Source: Bradyrhizobium lablabi (lineage in GTDB: Bacteria; Pseudomonadota; Alphaproteobacteria; Rhizobiales; Xanthobacteraceae). Taken from it: a stretch of DNA of 64,000 nucleotides. The translations under genes and the position numbers were made by a program. Position 1 is the stretch's first letter. Every line of letters starts with the position of its first letter. The notes under the pieces were generated by a model. That model saw only the letters and a program-made list of their open reading frames with translations. It ran no database searches and had not been told where the DNA came from. The DNA is taken from NCBI RefSeq assembly GCF_018131005.1, contig NZ_JAFCJK010000004.1:434001-498000 (forward strand), written 5' to 3'. Shown piece by piece: positions 16,732 to 25,432 of the stretch.

Positions 16732-16770
16732 ATCTTGCAAGCTTATCTTGCTTGCTGATCTTGCTTGAAC
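16732..16770. repeat. three 13-bp direct repeats beginning ATCTTGC
   Basis: ATCTTGC occurs at 16732, 16745 and 16758, exactly 13 bases apart. The second and third copies share ATCTTGCTTG. The array lies about 60 bases upstream of the ferredoxin start in the region shared with the TetR gene. In-phase copies near one helical turn plus a little suggest cooperative binding of an activator or repressor. Confidence 0.6.
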
Positions 16771-16822
16771 GAACGGCTTTTTAACCGGCTCGCCAAGTTA
16801 TATCATATTACATTATCCTTGG

Positions 16823-16837
16823 GCTTGCGCGTCAAGC
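16823..16837. promoter_or_regulatory. palindrome just upstream of TetR gene
   Basis: GCTTG (16823-16827) and CAAGC (16833-16837) flank CGCGT, 15 bases before the TetR start. An AT-rich stretch (16797-16817) lies immediately before it. The size and place fit a TetR-type autoregulatory operator; this is inference. Confidence 0.4.
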
Positions 16838-16852
16838 TCTAATTCAGGGATC

Positions 16853-17494
16853 ATGACCGCGATGGGACAGATCGTTAGCAAGCCTTTCAAGGCCTACCAC
16901 CATGGTGACCTGCGCGAGGCCCTGATCCAGGCCGCTTTGCGGGAGGTCGAACTCGGCGGCCCCGAGGCGATCAGCATCAAGGCGCTGGCCAAGAAGCTCG
17001 GCGTCTCTCAGCCGGCGCCGTATCGGCATTTTGCCGATCGTGAAGCGCTGTTGGAGGCGGTGACCGCAGAAGCCTTTCGCCGGTTCAACGCGATCATGCG
17101 CGAGGCCGTCGAGAAGCCGTCCAAACAATCGAAGCTGTCGCGTTTTGCGCAGGCGGCGCTTGCCTTCGGGCTGCAGCGCCACGGCATCTACCGGCTGATG
17201 TTCGCGTCGCGCACCATGGCTTGCGCGCCAAAGGGCAGCGAGCTGCACACCGCGGCCATGGAAACGCTTGCGTTGTTGATCGATGCGTTCGAGGCGCCGG
17301 CCGTCGGCCTGCTGCGCGAGCGGCAGGCGCTGAAGATCTGGGCCGGGCTGCATGGTATCGTGATGCTCGCGGAGCAGGGGCTGCTCACCGGGGAGTCGGC
17401 CCAGATCAGCCGCGAGCAACTGGCGGACGAAATCGTCGAGCAGACGAAACTTGCGCTCTCGCTCGCGTTGAAGGCGGCCGAAGAGAAGGCGTGA
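16853..17494 (+). CDS. TetR/AcrR family transcriptional regulator
   Basis: A 213-residue TetR-family regulator. The N-terminal helix-turn-helix is clear: DLREALIQAALREVELGGPEAISIKALAKKLGVSQPAPYRHF, roughly residues 19-60, typical of TetR where Tyr-x-His-Phe ends the recognition helix. The remainder is the helical ligand domain (C-terminal TetR_C-like, FASRTMACAPKG). It is transcribed divergently from the ferredoxin-P450 pair, so local control of those genes and of itself is likely. AGGGA precedes the ATG at 16853; an alternative ATG lies at 16862. The ligand is unknown. Confidence 0.9.
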   Translation: MTAMGQIVSKPFKAYHHGDLREALIQAALREVELGGPEAISIKALAKKLGVSQPAPYRHFADREALLEAVTAEAFRRFNAIMREAVEKPSKQSKLSRFAQAALAFGLQRHGIYRLMFASRTMACAPKGSELHTAAMETLALLIDAFEAPAVGLLRERQALKIWAGLHGIVMLAEQGLLTGESAQISREQLADEIVEQTKLALSLALKAAEEKA

Positions 17495-17502
17495 TGCGCT
17501 GG

Positions 17503-18924
17503 CTATTTCGGCGCCCGCGGATCGATCGGCGTAGCGCCGCGCAGGCCCAGAATGTCTTCCAGCACGTTCGCGCCGGCCAGGAGCTGAGCTTCCGCGCGCG
17601 GCTTTGCCACCATCTGCAAACCGACCGGCAGGCCTGACGCGGTGAAGCCGCAGGGCAGCGAAAGCGCCGGACAGCAGGCCAGCGTGATTGCGTAGACGAT
17701 GCCGAGCCATTCAACGTAATTGTCGAATTTCTTGCCGTCGCATTCGGCGACATAGCGGTTTTCGACCGGGAACGGCGGCACGATGGTCGCGGGCGTCAGC
17801 AACAGGTCGTAGGTGTCGAAGAACGCAAGCGTCCGCGCGGTCATCGCCACGCGCTGTGCTTCGGCGCGCTCGAGTTGCTCGACGCTGAGCTTCAGCCCTT
17901 CCTCGATGTTCCAGATGACTTCGGGCTTGAGCAGGTCGCGCCTGGAGCGCAGCAGCGCCGCCTTGCTGATCGCGAAATCGAAGGCGCGCAGCACGTGGAA
18001 GCATTCATGAGCTTCGCGGAGGTCGGGATGCGCCTCCTCGACGATCGCGCCGGCTTCCTCAAGACGCTCCGCGGCCTTGCGCGTCACGGCCCTGACTTCG
18101 GGATCGACAGGCGTGATGCCGAGATCGGGCGAATAGGCGACGCGCTTCGGCTTTTGGCCCGACCGCGCCGCCGACAGGAAGGACGCGGGCAGCGCCGGCA
18201 GCGACAGCGGATCGGCCGGATGCTCCCCGCTCATCGCATCGAGCAGCAGCGCGAGGTCCTCGACATTGCGCGCCATCGGTCCCTGCACGCCGAGCGTACG
18301 GTCGACCCCGAACTTCGGCGTGTGCGCAACGCGGCCGATGCTCGGGCGCAAGCCGACGATCCCGCAGAAGCTTGCCGGATTGCGCAACGAGCCGCCCATG
18401 TCGGAGCCATGCGCGAGCCAGGCGGTGCCGGTTGCGAGCGCGACCGCGGCTCCGCCGGAGGAACCGGCGGCCGAGCGTGAAGTGTCCCAGGGATTGCGGG
18501 TCGGGCCGAACACCTCGTTGAACGTGTTGGCGCCGGCGCCGAACTCCGGCGTGTTCGACTTTGCGTAAATTACGCCGCCATTGTGCTCGAGGGTCTCGAC
18601 CAGGATGTCCGACTTCGCCGGGATGCTGTCCTTGAAGATCGGCGAGCCCTGCGTAGTGAGTACACCGGCGACATCGGTGAGGTCCTTGATCGGAACTGGA
18701 AGGCCCGCGAGCAGCCCGCGTTCGGCGGCCGGCTTCCGCATCAGCGCTTTCGCGTGCTCTCGGGCGCGGTCGAAGCAGGGGGTAGGCAGCGCGTTGACCT
18801 TGCTGTCAACCTCGGCGACGCGGCTTTCCAGTACGTCGAGCAGATCGAGGGGGGTGACTTCGCCGGCTTTCAGCTTCTCGACGACGGCGCATGCCGTTTC
18901 GCGTACCAAACCTTGATCAGCCAT
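17503..18924 (-). CDS. amidase (amidase signature family)
   Basis: A 473-residue amidase-signature hydrolase. The Ser-cisSer-Lys triad is visible: Lys in GLPVPIKDLTDVAG, the cis-Ser in HGSDMGGSLRNPASFCG, and the nucleophile region RSAAGSSGGAAVALA. It hydrolyses a linear amide; the substrate is unknown, and 6-aminohexanoate-cyclic-dimer hydrolase or indoleacetamide hydrolase are possible annotations. GGGAGAG lies before the start at 18924, whereas a longer reading frame (to 19248) would run back through the divergent esterase gene. Its start is 85 bases from that gene, and it is convergent with the TetR gene with only eight bases between. Confidence 0.87.
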   Translation of the reverse strand: MADQGLVRETACAVVEKLKAGEVTPLDLLDVLESRVAEVDSKVNALPTPCFDRAREHAKALMRKPAAERGLLAGLPVPIKDLTDVAGVLTTQGSPIFKDSIPAKSDILVETLEHNGGVIYAKSNTPEFGAGANTFNEVFGPTRNPWDTSRSAAGSSGGAAVALATGTAWLAHGSDMGGSLRNPASFCGIVGLRPSIGRVAHTPKFGVDRTLGVQGPMARNVEDLALLLDAMSGEHPADPLSLPALPASFLSAARSGQKPKRVAYSPDLGITPVDPEVRAVTRKAAERLEEAGAIVEEAHPDLREAHECFHVLRAFDFAISKAALLRSRRDLLKPEVIWNIEEGLKLSVEQLERAEAQRVAMTARTLAFFDTYDLLLTPATIVPPFPVENRYVAECDGKKFDNYVEWLGIVYAITLACCPALSLPCGFTASGLPVGLQMVAKPRAEAQLLAGANVLEDILGLRGATPIDPRAPK

Positions 18925-19009
18925 GCGCGTCTCTCCCATGCATTCCGCTTTCGAGTGCTGTAGAACATTTTTCGCCGGCATGGCAAATCGACGACAACTG
19001 GAGACAGGG

Positions 19010-19861
19010 ATGACGACGCAGTTTTCCGCGCTCGACTGGCACGCGATGAGCCAGGAACAGCGCGACCTTGGCCTCAACAACGGCGTCGCGGTGAAAGGGA
19101 GTGCCGAGATCGTCGCGGGTTGGGAGCAGCGCTCCGCGGCGCTGCGGCAGAAGCACCCGCAGCATCTCGATCTCAGATACGGTCCGCGCGAACGCAACCG
19201 GATCGATTTTCTCACGGCCCGTGGCGGCGCGCCGACGCTGCTGTTCATCCATGGTGGCTACTGGCAGCACCGCGCCAAGGAGGTGTTTACGATATTTGCC
19301 GAGGGGCCGATGGCGCATGGCATTAATGTCGCGTTGATCGGCTATACGCTGGCGCCGGATGCGACACTCGACGAGATCGTGGCCGAAATCCATACCGGCA
19401 TCGGATTTCTGGCGAAGCAGTTGCCCACCCTTGGTGCAACCGCCGACGGGATCGTGGTGTCGGGCTGGTCCGCGGGCGGGCATCTGACGTCGATGGCGCT
19501 GTCGCATCCTTTCGTGAAGGCCGGCATGGCGATCAGCGGCATCTACGATCTGGAGCCTATCCGACACTCCTATCTCAACGAGAAGCTTGGCCTTGATGAA
19601 GCGATGTCGCGGCGCAATTCGCCCATGATGCAGGGGGGCGGAGCGCTCAAGCCGCTCTCGTTGGTGGTCGGCGGCGCCGAGCTGCCGCTGCTGCGCAAGC
19701 AGACGGCGGATTTCGCGGGACATCGCGCCCGATACGGCCAGCCGGTGACCTATGAGGAGATCCCCGGCGCCGATCATTTCTCCGTCATGAACGAAATGCT
19801 GGCGCCGCAGGGCAGGATCACGACGCTGGTCCGGCAGTTGCTCGAGCGGACGACGGGCTAG
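19010..19861 (+). CDS. alpha/beta hydrolase, kynurenine formamidase-like
   Basis: A 283-residue esterase/lipase-type hydrolase. HGGYW (oxyanion hole) lies near residue 79, nucleophile motif GWSAGGH near 154, aspartate in the VVGGAELP region, and histidine in GADHFSVMNE. The HGGYW/GxSAGGH combination is that of arylformamidase (kynurenine formamidase)-like enzymes and hormone-sensitive-lipase relatives. Actual kynurenine involvement is not supported by neighbours. GGAGACAGGG precedes the ATG at 19010; the in-frame ATG at 18923 overlaps the amidase start. It is divergent from the amidase, and both act on amide or ester bonds. Confidence 0.8.
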   Translation: MTTQFSALDWHAMSQEQRDLGLNNGVAVKGSAEIVAGWEQRSAALRQKHPQHLDLRYGPRERNRIDFLTARGGAPTLLFIHGGYWQHRAKEVFTIFAEGPMAHGINVALIGYTLAPDATLDEIVAEIHTGIGFLAKQLPTLGATADGIVVSGWSAGGHLTSMALSHPFVKAGMAISGIYDLEPIRHSYLNEKLGLDEAMSRRNSPMMQGGGALKPLSLVVGGAELPLLRKQTADFAGHRARYGQPVTYEEIPGADHFSVMNEMLAPQGRITTLVRQLLERTTG

Positions 19862-19863
19862 GC

Positions 19864-19944
19864 CCTGATTGTGAGGAGCGAAGCGACGAAGCCATCCACA
19901 CTCTTGCTACCGCAGATGGATTGTTTCGCTTCGCCCGTGATGAC
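19864..19944. repeat. family B palindromic repeat (degenerate)
   Basis: CCTGATTGTGAGGAGCGAAGCGACG on the left pairs with CGCTTCGCCCGTGATGAC on the right. It is a diverged member of the family at 6911-6995, between convergent esterase and SDR genes. Confidence 0.7.
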
Positions 19945-19961
19945 CTGGGAGAGGCCTGCGG

Positions 19962-20738
19962 CTAACCCCATCCCGCGGTGATACCGCCATCCACCGTGTA
20001 GATCACGCCCGACGTGTAGCCTGCGCGGTCGGAAGCCAGGAAGGCCATGAGGTCGCCGATCTCGCGTGCATGGGCGGGACGGCCGAGCGGCAAGCCTTTC
20101 TGAAATTCCCTGTAGCGGTTCTCGTCGCCAAACTGGTGTTTGGCGCGGGTCTTGAGCAGCGTGACGTGGCGGTCGGTGCCGACCGGCCCCGGATTGATGC
20201 CGACCACGCGGATGTTGTCGGCGAGACTTTTTCCGCCGAGCGCACGGGTGAACGCCATCAGCGCCGCATTGCCGGCGCTGCCGCAGATGTAATTGGCGTC
20301 GAACTTCTCGCCGGCCGCGCCGATATCGTTGACGATAACGCCGCCGCCGCGCGCCTTCATCTGCGCGTAGATCGCGCGCGTCAGGTTGATATAGCCGAAC
20401 ACCTTCAGTTCCCAGGCGTGGCGCCAGGTCGCTTCGTCGATCTTGTCGATCGAGCCGCCGGGGATATCGCCGGCATTGTTGACGAGGATGTCGATGTCGG
20501 AGGCCTCCCTTGCGAGCCGCGCCAGATCCTCCGACTTGCGCAGGTCGACCACGCTGGTCGCGGCGTCGATTTGGTGCGCGGAGCGCAAGCGCTCGGCGAG
20601 CGCCTTCAGCTGATCGCCGCTGCGCGCGGCCAGCAGGAGGTGGCAGCCTTCTTCGGCGAAGGCCTCGGCGGCGGCCGCGCCAATGCCCTTGGAGGCGCCG
20701 GTGATCAGGACGCGCTTGCCGCGCAGATGCAGATCCAT
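19962..20738 (-). CDS. atypical short-chain dehydrogenase/reductase lacking YxxxK
   Basis: A 258-residue SDR-fold protein. The cofactor motif TGASKGIG (residues 13-20) and NNAG (87-90) are normal. The catalytic centre is not: where YxxxK is expected, the sequence reads DANYICGSAGNAALMAFTRA (about 148-165), with glycine and asparagine at the aligned Tyr and Lys positions, and no serine in VNDIGAAG. Tyr150 is the only nearby tyrosine. It may use a rearranged active site or bind nucleotide without classical reduction. The start at 20738 is chosen from the family N-terminus. It is divergent from the tartrate dehydrogenase-like gene. Confidence 0.8.
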   Translation of the reverse strand: MDLHLRGKRVLITGASKGIGAAAAEAFAEEGCHLLLAARSGDQLKALAERLRSAHQIDAATSVVDLRKSEDLARLAREASDIDILVNNAGDIPGGSIDKIDEATWRHAWELKVFGYINLTRAIYAQMKARGGGVIVNDIGAAGEKFDANYICGSAGNAALMAFTRALGGKSLADNIRVVGINPGPVGTDRHVTLLKTRAKHQFGDENRYREFQKGLPLGRPAHAREIGDLMAFLASDRAGYTSGVIYTVDGGITAGWG

Positions 20739-20909
20739 GGGAGTGCTCGCTGGTTTGGTTGAGACAGAGGGACGTCGGCAAATTCGTAGGGGTAGGGCCC
20801 CGCTGCGGTCAACACTGCACTGCAGCGTTGCGCTTGCGCGAAGATTGGTCCATTGCAGGGGCAATCAGCATCGGCCGCCTTCAGGCTGGATAAATCAAGG
20901 ATGTTCTCG

Positions 20910-21989
20910 ATGAGCAGCGCAAAGAAGCAGTATCGAATTGCGGTCATTCCCGGCGACGGCATCGGCAAGGAAGTGATGCCGGAGGGATTGCGCGTCGTCG
21001 AGGCGGCGGCGAAGAAGCACGGAGTTTCCGTGCATTTCGACCATTTCGACTTCGCTTCCTACGACTACTACGAGAAGCACGGCGAGATGATGCCGGCCGA
21101 TTGGAAGGACAGGATCGGCAAGCATGACGCAATCTATTTCGGCGCGGTCGGCTGGCCGGCCAAGATCCCCGATCACGTTTCGCTGTGGGGGTCGTTGATC
21201 AAATTTCGCCGCGAGTTCGACCAATACGTCAACCTGCGCCCGGTGCGGCTGATGCCCGGCGTGCCGTCGCCGCTTGCCAATCGCAAGCCCGGCGACATCG
21301 ACTTCTGGGTGGTGCGCGAGAACACTGAAGGCGAATATTCCTCGGTCGGGGGCCGCATGTTTCCGGACACCGACCGCGAATTTGTGACCCAGCAGACTGT
21401 GATGACGCGCACCGGCGTCGACCGCATCCTGAAGTTCGCATTCGAACTCGCGAAGTCGCGGCCGAAGAAGCATTTGACCTCGGCGACCAAGTCGAACGGC
21501 ATCTCCATCACCATGCCCTATTGGGACGAGCGCGTGGAGGCGATGGGGAGGAAGTATCCGACGGTGAAGTGGGACAAGTACCACATCGACATCCTGACCG
21601 CGAATTTCGTGCTGCATCCGGACTGGTTCGATGTCGTGGTCGGCTCCAACCTGTTCGGGGACATTCTCTCCGACCTCGGACCCGCCTGCACCGGCACGAT
21701 CGGCATTGCGCCGGCGGGCAACATCAATCCTGAAGGCGATTTCCCCTCGGTGTTCGAGCCCGTGCACGGCTCGGCGCCCGACATCGCCGGCCAAGGCATT
21801 GCCAACCCGATCGGAATGATCTGGTCGGGCGCGATGATGCTGGAACATCTCGGCGAGAAGCAGGCCGCGGATGCGATCGTCGCCGCGATCGAGCGCACGC
21901 TCGGCGAACGGACGCTGCGCACACGCGATCTCGGCGGCAATGCCGACACCACGGCCTGCGGCAAGGCCGTCGCGGAGATGGTCGATTGA
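20910..21989 (+). CDS. tartrate dehydrogenase-like beta-hydroxyacid decarboxylating dehydrogenase
   Basis: A 359-residue member of the isocitrate/isopropylmalate dehydrogenase family. Features are IAVIPGDGIGKEVMPEGLRV at the N-terminus, LRPVRLMPGVPSPL, the VRENTEGEYSSVGG substrate loop, and the cofactor and metal motifs NLFGDILSDLG and FEPVHGSAPDIAGQGIANP. The loop and PDHVSLWGSLIKFRREFDQY fit tartrate dehydrogenase (also D-malate dehydrogenase and oxaloglycolate decarboxylase) better than LeuB. AAGG lies nine bases before the ATG at 20910. It sits beside genes for other hydroxyacids, consistent with C4-acid use. Confidence 0.86.
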   Translation: MSSAKKQYRIAVIPGDGIGKEVMPEGLRVVEAAAKKHGVSVHFDHFDFASYDYYEKHGEMMPADWKDRIGKHDAIYFGAVGWPAKIPDHVSLWGSLIKFRREFDQYVNLRPVRLMPGVPSPLANRKPGDIDFWVVRENTEGEYSSVGGRMFPDTDREFVTQQTVMTRTGVDRILKFAFELAKSRPKKHLTSATKSNGISITMPYWDERVEAMGRKYPTVKWDKYHIDILTANFVLHPDWFDVVVGSNLFGDILSDLGPACTGTIGIAPAGNINPEGDFPSVFEPVHGSAPDIAGQGIANPIGMIWSGAMMLEHLGEKQAADAIVAAIERTLGERTLRTRDLGGNADTTACGKAVAEMVD

Positions 21990-22007
21990 GGGAGCATGCG
22001 AAGCAAG

Positions 22008-22093
22008 CGTAAGGTGGGTTAGCCGAAGGCGTAACCCACCATTTCTGTGGCTACAAAGGCGGTGGGTTACGGCGTCGCCTGAACCCACCCTAC
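22008..22093. repeat. family D palindromic intergenic repeat
   Basis: AAGGTGGGTTAGCCGAAGGCGTAACCCACC on the left and GGTGGGTTACGGCGTCGCCTGAACCCACCC on the right, each self-complementary and complementary to each other. It lies between convergent genes. A shorter relative may sit at 40684-40735. Confidence 0.75.
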
Positions 22094-22106
22094 GGAACCT
22101 TCGATC

Positions 22107-23018
22107 TCACTCCTTTACGATCCGCCGGCAATGCTCCCACGCCGCGTGGATCAGATTTTCGCTCGCTTCGGGCGTGCGGAACGCCGAATGCGCCGACAGC
22201 GTCACGTTGGGGACCCTGGTCAGTGGATGATCCTTCGGCAGCGGCTCGACGTTGAAGACGTCGAGACCGGCGTGGCGGATCTGGCCTGATGTCAACGCGT
22301 CGATCATGGCTGCTTCGTCCACGATCGCGGCGCGTGCGGTGTTGACCAGGATCACGCCCTTTTTCATCTTCGCGATCATCTCGCGGGTGATGAGGCCGCG
22401 GGTCTCGTCGTTCAGCAAGAGATGGATCGAGACCACGTCGCTCGCAGCCAGCACCTTGTCGAGGTCGGTGAATTCGACGCCGGGATGGCTCTTGGGCGAG
22501 CGATTCCACGCAATCACCTTCATGCCGCTGCCGAGCGCGATGCGCGCGACCTCGGCGGCGATGCCGCCGAAACCGATGAGCCCGAGCGTCTTGCCGGTGA
22601 GCTGCATGCCGTCCTCGCGCAGCCAGTTGCCGGCACGCATCTCACGGTCCATCTGCGCGATCACGCGCGCGGACGACCACATCAGCGCGATCGCGGCTTC
22701 CGCGACCGCGGTGTCGCCGTAACCCTTGATCAGGTGCACGGAGATGCCGAGCCCGGCGAGTTCCTCGGGGTTCATGTAGCTGCGTGCACCGGTGCCCAGG
22801 AACACCACGTGCTTTAGACCCGTGCACTTCTTAGCGACGTCGGTCGGCAGTGCCGTGTGGTCGACGACTGCGATCTCGGCGCCGTCGAGGATCGCGGGGT
22901 ACTGCTCGGGCTTGATGTCGGGATCGCGGTTGATCCGCATCTTGGGGTCGCCGGGTTTCTCCAGCCGCTCCATGATCACCGCGAGCGTCTCATTGGCGTC
23001 GACAAAAACTCCGCGCAC
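22107..23018 (-). CDS. D-isomer specific 2-hydroxyacid dehydrogenase
   Basis: About 303 residues of a D-2-hydroxyacid dehydrogenase (NAD-dependent reduction of 2-oxoacids). The Rossmann motif GKTLGLIGFGGIAAEVA, NTARAAIVDEAAM with the catalytic arginine, FNVEPLP with the glutamate, and LSAHSAFRTPEA with the histidine are all present. The best start is GTG at 23018, with GGAGG five bases upstream. An in-frame GTG four codons earlier (23030) lacks a ribosome site. It lies downstream of the carbamoylase-type hydrolase on the same strand, across a family C repeat. Confidence 0.87.
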   Translation of the reverse strand: MRGVFVDANETLAVIMERLEKPGDPKMRINRDPDIKPEQYPAILDGAEIAVVDHTALPTDVAKKCTGLKHVVFLGTGARSYMNPEELAGLGISVHLIKGYGDTAVAEAAIALMWSSARVIAQMDREMRAGNWLREDGMQLTGKTLGLIGFGGIAAEVARIALGSGMKVIAWNRSPKSHPGVEFTDLDKVLAASDVVSIHLLLNDETRGLITREMIAKMKKGVILVNTARAAIVDEAAMIDALTSGQIRHAGLDVFNVEPLPKDHPLTRVPNVTLSAHSAFRTPEASENLIHAAWEHCRRIVKE

Positions 23019-23043
23019 GAAAGCCTCCACCTTGGGTTGACTA

Positions 23044-23090
23044 GAGCATGATCCGGAAAAGTGCGTAGCGGTTTTTAAGGATCATGCTCA
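23044..23090. repeat. family C palindromic repeat
   Basis: AGCATGATCCGGAAAAGTGCGTAGCGG followed by TTTTTAAGGATCATGCT; the borders AGCATGAT and ATCATGCT pair. A nearly identical left half occurs at 48151, and an expanded variant at 26182-26275. Confidence 0.8.
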
Positions 23091-23105
23091 AACAAAGAGA
23101 TGAGA

Positions 23106-24356
23106 TCAGGTTGCGACGCCGGCGAGCGCCAGCACCGTGTGCAGCAACACGTTGGCGCCCGCGGCGCAATCGCCCTGCGTCGCGTCTTCCAGCTCGTTAT
23201 GGCTGATACCGTCCTTGCAGGGCACGAACACCATCGCCGCCGGCATCACGGTGTTGAGATTGCAGGCGTCGTGGCCGGCGCCCGACGTGATGCGGCGATG
23301 CGAATAGCCGAGTTGCTTGGCGGCGTTCTCGACCGCGTCGACCAGCTTCGGGTCGAAATGCGTCGGCGCCTTGCGCCAGACCAGGTCGAGCTGAACCTGG
23401 ACCTTGCGCCGCGCCGCGATCTCGGCGATGGCTGCACGCAGGTCCTTGTCCAGCGAATCCATGATCGTAGCGTCGGCGCTGCGGCAATCCACGGTGAAGG
23501 CGATTTCGCCCGGAATGACATTGCGCGAGGGTTTCGCGATCACGGCCTCGCCGATGGTGCCGACCGCCTTCGGGCCGTGCTTGCCGGCGATACTTTCCAT
23601 TGCGAGCACGATCTCCGACAGCGTCGCCAGCGCGTCGCGCCGCAGCGGCATAGGCGTGGAGCCGGCATGACTCTCGAAGCCGATGATCTTGCCATCGTAC
23701 CACAAGACGCCCTGGCCCGAATCGACCACGCCGATGGTCTTGTTCTCGGCCTCCAGGATCGGCCCCTGCTCGATATGCAGCTCGACGAAGCTGGAGAATT
23801 TCTGACGGCCCACCGGGCTGTCGCCGCGATAACCGATGCTGTCGAGCGCCTGCGCCACCGTGACCCCGTCGGCGTCCTTGCGCGACAGGATGTCGTCGGT
23901 GGTGAAGTCACCGACGTAAGCGGCGGACGCCATCATCGCCGGGGCGAAGCGCGAGCCTTCCTCGTTGGTCCAGTTGCAGATGCAGATCGGAAGCTCGGTC
24001 TCGATGCCGGCGCCGTCGAGCGTGCGTACCACCTCGAGCGCGGCAAGCGTGCCGAGCACGCCGTCGTACTTGCCGCCGGTCGGCTGGGTATCGAGATGCG
24101 AGCCGAGCCCGACGGGCGGCTTCGACATATCGCGGCCCTTGCGCAGACCGAACATCGAGCCGAGCGCATCGACATGGACCTCGAGGCCGGCCTCTTCGCA
24201 TGCCTTGCGGAACCAGTCGCGTACCTGCTTGTCCTCCGCGCTCAAGGTAAGCCGCCGCACGCCGCCCTTCGGCGTCGCGCCGAACTGCGCGGTTTCATGG
24301 ATCGTGCCCCAGAGGCGGGCGGAATCGACTTGCAGGTTTGATGCGGCTCGGCTCAT
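23106..24356 (-). CDS. M20 zinc amidohydrolase, carbamoylase/allantoate amidohydrolase type
   Basis: A 416-residue hydantoinase/carbamoylase-family amidase of the M20 clan. The dimetal ligands are visible in [15 protein letters not shown] (His, Asp), [11 protein letters not shown] (Glu) and ELHIEQG (His); the C-terminal histidine is in [10 protein letters not shown]. Such enzymes cleave N-carbamoyl-L-amino acids, allantoate or ureidoglycine-like compounds; the exact one cannot be read. The start at 24356 has GAGGG about ten bases upstream. It is divergent from a DUF1445 gene across 242 bases, which hold no other feature I can identify. Confidence 0.87.
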   Translation of the reverse strand: MSRAASNLQVDSARLWGTIHETAQFGATPKGGVRRLTLSAEDKQVRDWFRKACEEAGLEVHVDALGSMFGLRKGRDMSKPPVGLGSHLDTQPTGGKYDGVLGTLAALEVVRTLDGAGIETELPICICNWTNEEGSRFAPAMMASAAYVGDFTTDDILSRKDADGVTVAQALDSIGYRGDSPVGRQKFSSFVELHIEQGPILEAENKTIGVVDSGQGVLWYDGKIIGFESHAGSTPMPLRRDALATLSEIVLAMESIAGKHGPKAVGTIGEAVIAKPSRNVIPGEIAFTVDCRSADATIMDSLDKDLRAAIAEIAARRKVQVQLDLVWRKAPTHFDPKLVDAVENAAKQLGYSHRRITSGAGHDACNLNTVMPAAMVFVPCKDGISHNELEDATQGDCAAGANVLLHTVLALAGVAT

Positions 24357-24598
24357 GCGGCTGTTTCCCTCACGCGACCTTTTTTTCATGGCGTGCCGCC
24401 GCCGCGGCGTCAACCGTCGCGCCGGCTTGTGCGATCTCTACGGCGAGGTTTGCGCCGCGTTCGATCGCGACGGCAGCATTGCGGAGAGTTCTCCGATCGA
24501 TAGACTGGCTTTGTCGATTTCAATTAGGAAGGACGATTGGACATTATGGTATCCTTGGTGTTGGGTTGCGTTGTCGAGATTTTCGGCAGGAGGTTCCT

Positions 24599-25414
24599 AT
24601 GACCGTTCTTGCGGCAGTGCAGCGTACTTCCGACGCGTCGATGCTTCCGAGCCTGGAGGCCCGTCTCGCCTGCCGCCACGGCAGGGACTCCAGCACGGCC
24701 GGCGTGGCCAACGGATTCGTGCAGGGCAACCTTGCGATCCTGCCGGAGAAGCTTGCCGGTGCCTTCCACCGGTTCTGCCAACTCAATCCGAAGCCGTGCC
24801 CGATCATCGGCATGTCCGATGTCGGCGATCCCCGCATCCCCGCACTCGGTCTCGATCTCGATATCCGCACCGACGTGCCGCGCTATCGCGTCTGGCGCGA
24901 CGGCGAGATCGCGGACGAGCCGATCGACATCATGAAGTATTGGCGCGACGATCTCGTTGCCTTCGTGCTGGGCTGCTCCTTCTCGTTCGAGGAGGCGCTG
25001 ATGGAGGAGGGGCTGCCGATCCGCCATATCGAGCACAAAGTGCGGGTGCCGATGTACCGCACCAGCATCGTCTGCCAGGCGTCCGGACCGTTCGAGGGAC
25101 CGATGGTGGTTTCGATGCGCCCGTTCAAGCCGGCGGATGCAATCCGCGCGGTGCAGATCACCTCGCGCTTTCCTTCGGTGCACGGCGCGCCGGTGCATCT
25201 CGGCCATCCGCATTCGATCGGTATCAGGGATGTTGCAAAGCCCGATTACGGTGATCCGGTGCCGGTCGCCGACGACGAGATCCCCGTGTTCTGGGCGTGC
25301 GGGGTGACGCCGCAGGCGGTGATCGCAAATGCGCGGCTGCCGTTCGCGATCACCCATTCGCCGGGCTTGATGCTCGTCACCGATCTCAGGAACAGGCACC
25401 TTGCGGTGCTTTGA
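24599..25414 (+). CDS. DUF1445 family putative hydro-lyase (YcsI-like)
   Basis: A 271-residue DUF1445 protein, the family of Bacillus YcsI and of the N-terminal part of vertebrate D-glutamate cyclase; the bacterial function is unsettled. Recognisable stretches are [63 protein letters not shown] and [18 protein letters not shown] lies five bases before the ATG at 24599, a very strong start. It is divergent from the carbamoylase-type hydrolase, which hints at amino-acid or N-acyl amino-acid chemistry, and it converges on otnC. Confidence 0.85.
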   Translation: MTVLAAVQRTSDASMLPSLEARLACRHGRDSSTAGVANGFVQGNLAILPEKLAGAFHRFCQLNPKPCPIIGMSDVGDPRIPALGLDLDIRTDVPRYRVWRDGEIADEPIDIMKYWRDDLVAFVLGCSFSFEEALMEEGLPIRHIEHKVRVPMYRTSIVCQASGPFEGPMVVSMRPFKPADAIRAVQITSRFPSVHGAPVHLGHPHSIGIRDVAKPDYGDPVPVADDEIPVFWACGVTPQAVIANARLPFAITHSPGLMLVTDLRNRHLAVL

Positions 25415-25432
25415 ACCGGAAAGGCGCACAGC

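Noticed and set aside
16732..16770. 13-bp repeats as replication-origin iterons
   Set aside because: Only three copies, no replication gene nearby, and placement in a divergent promoter fits gene regulation better.
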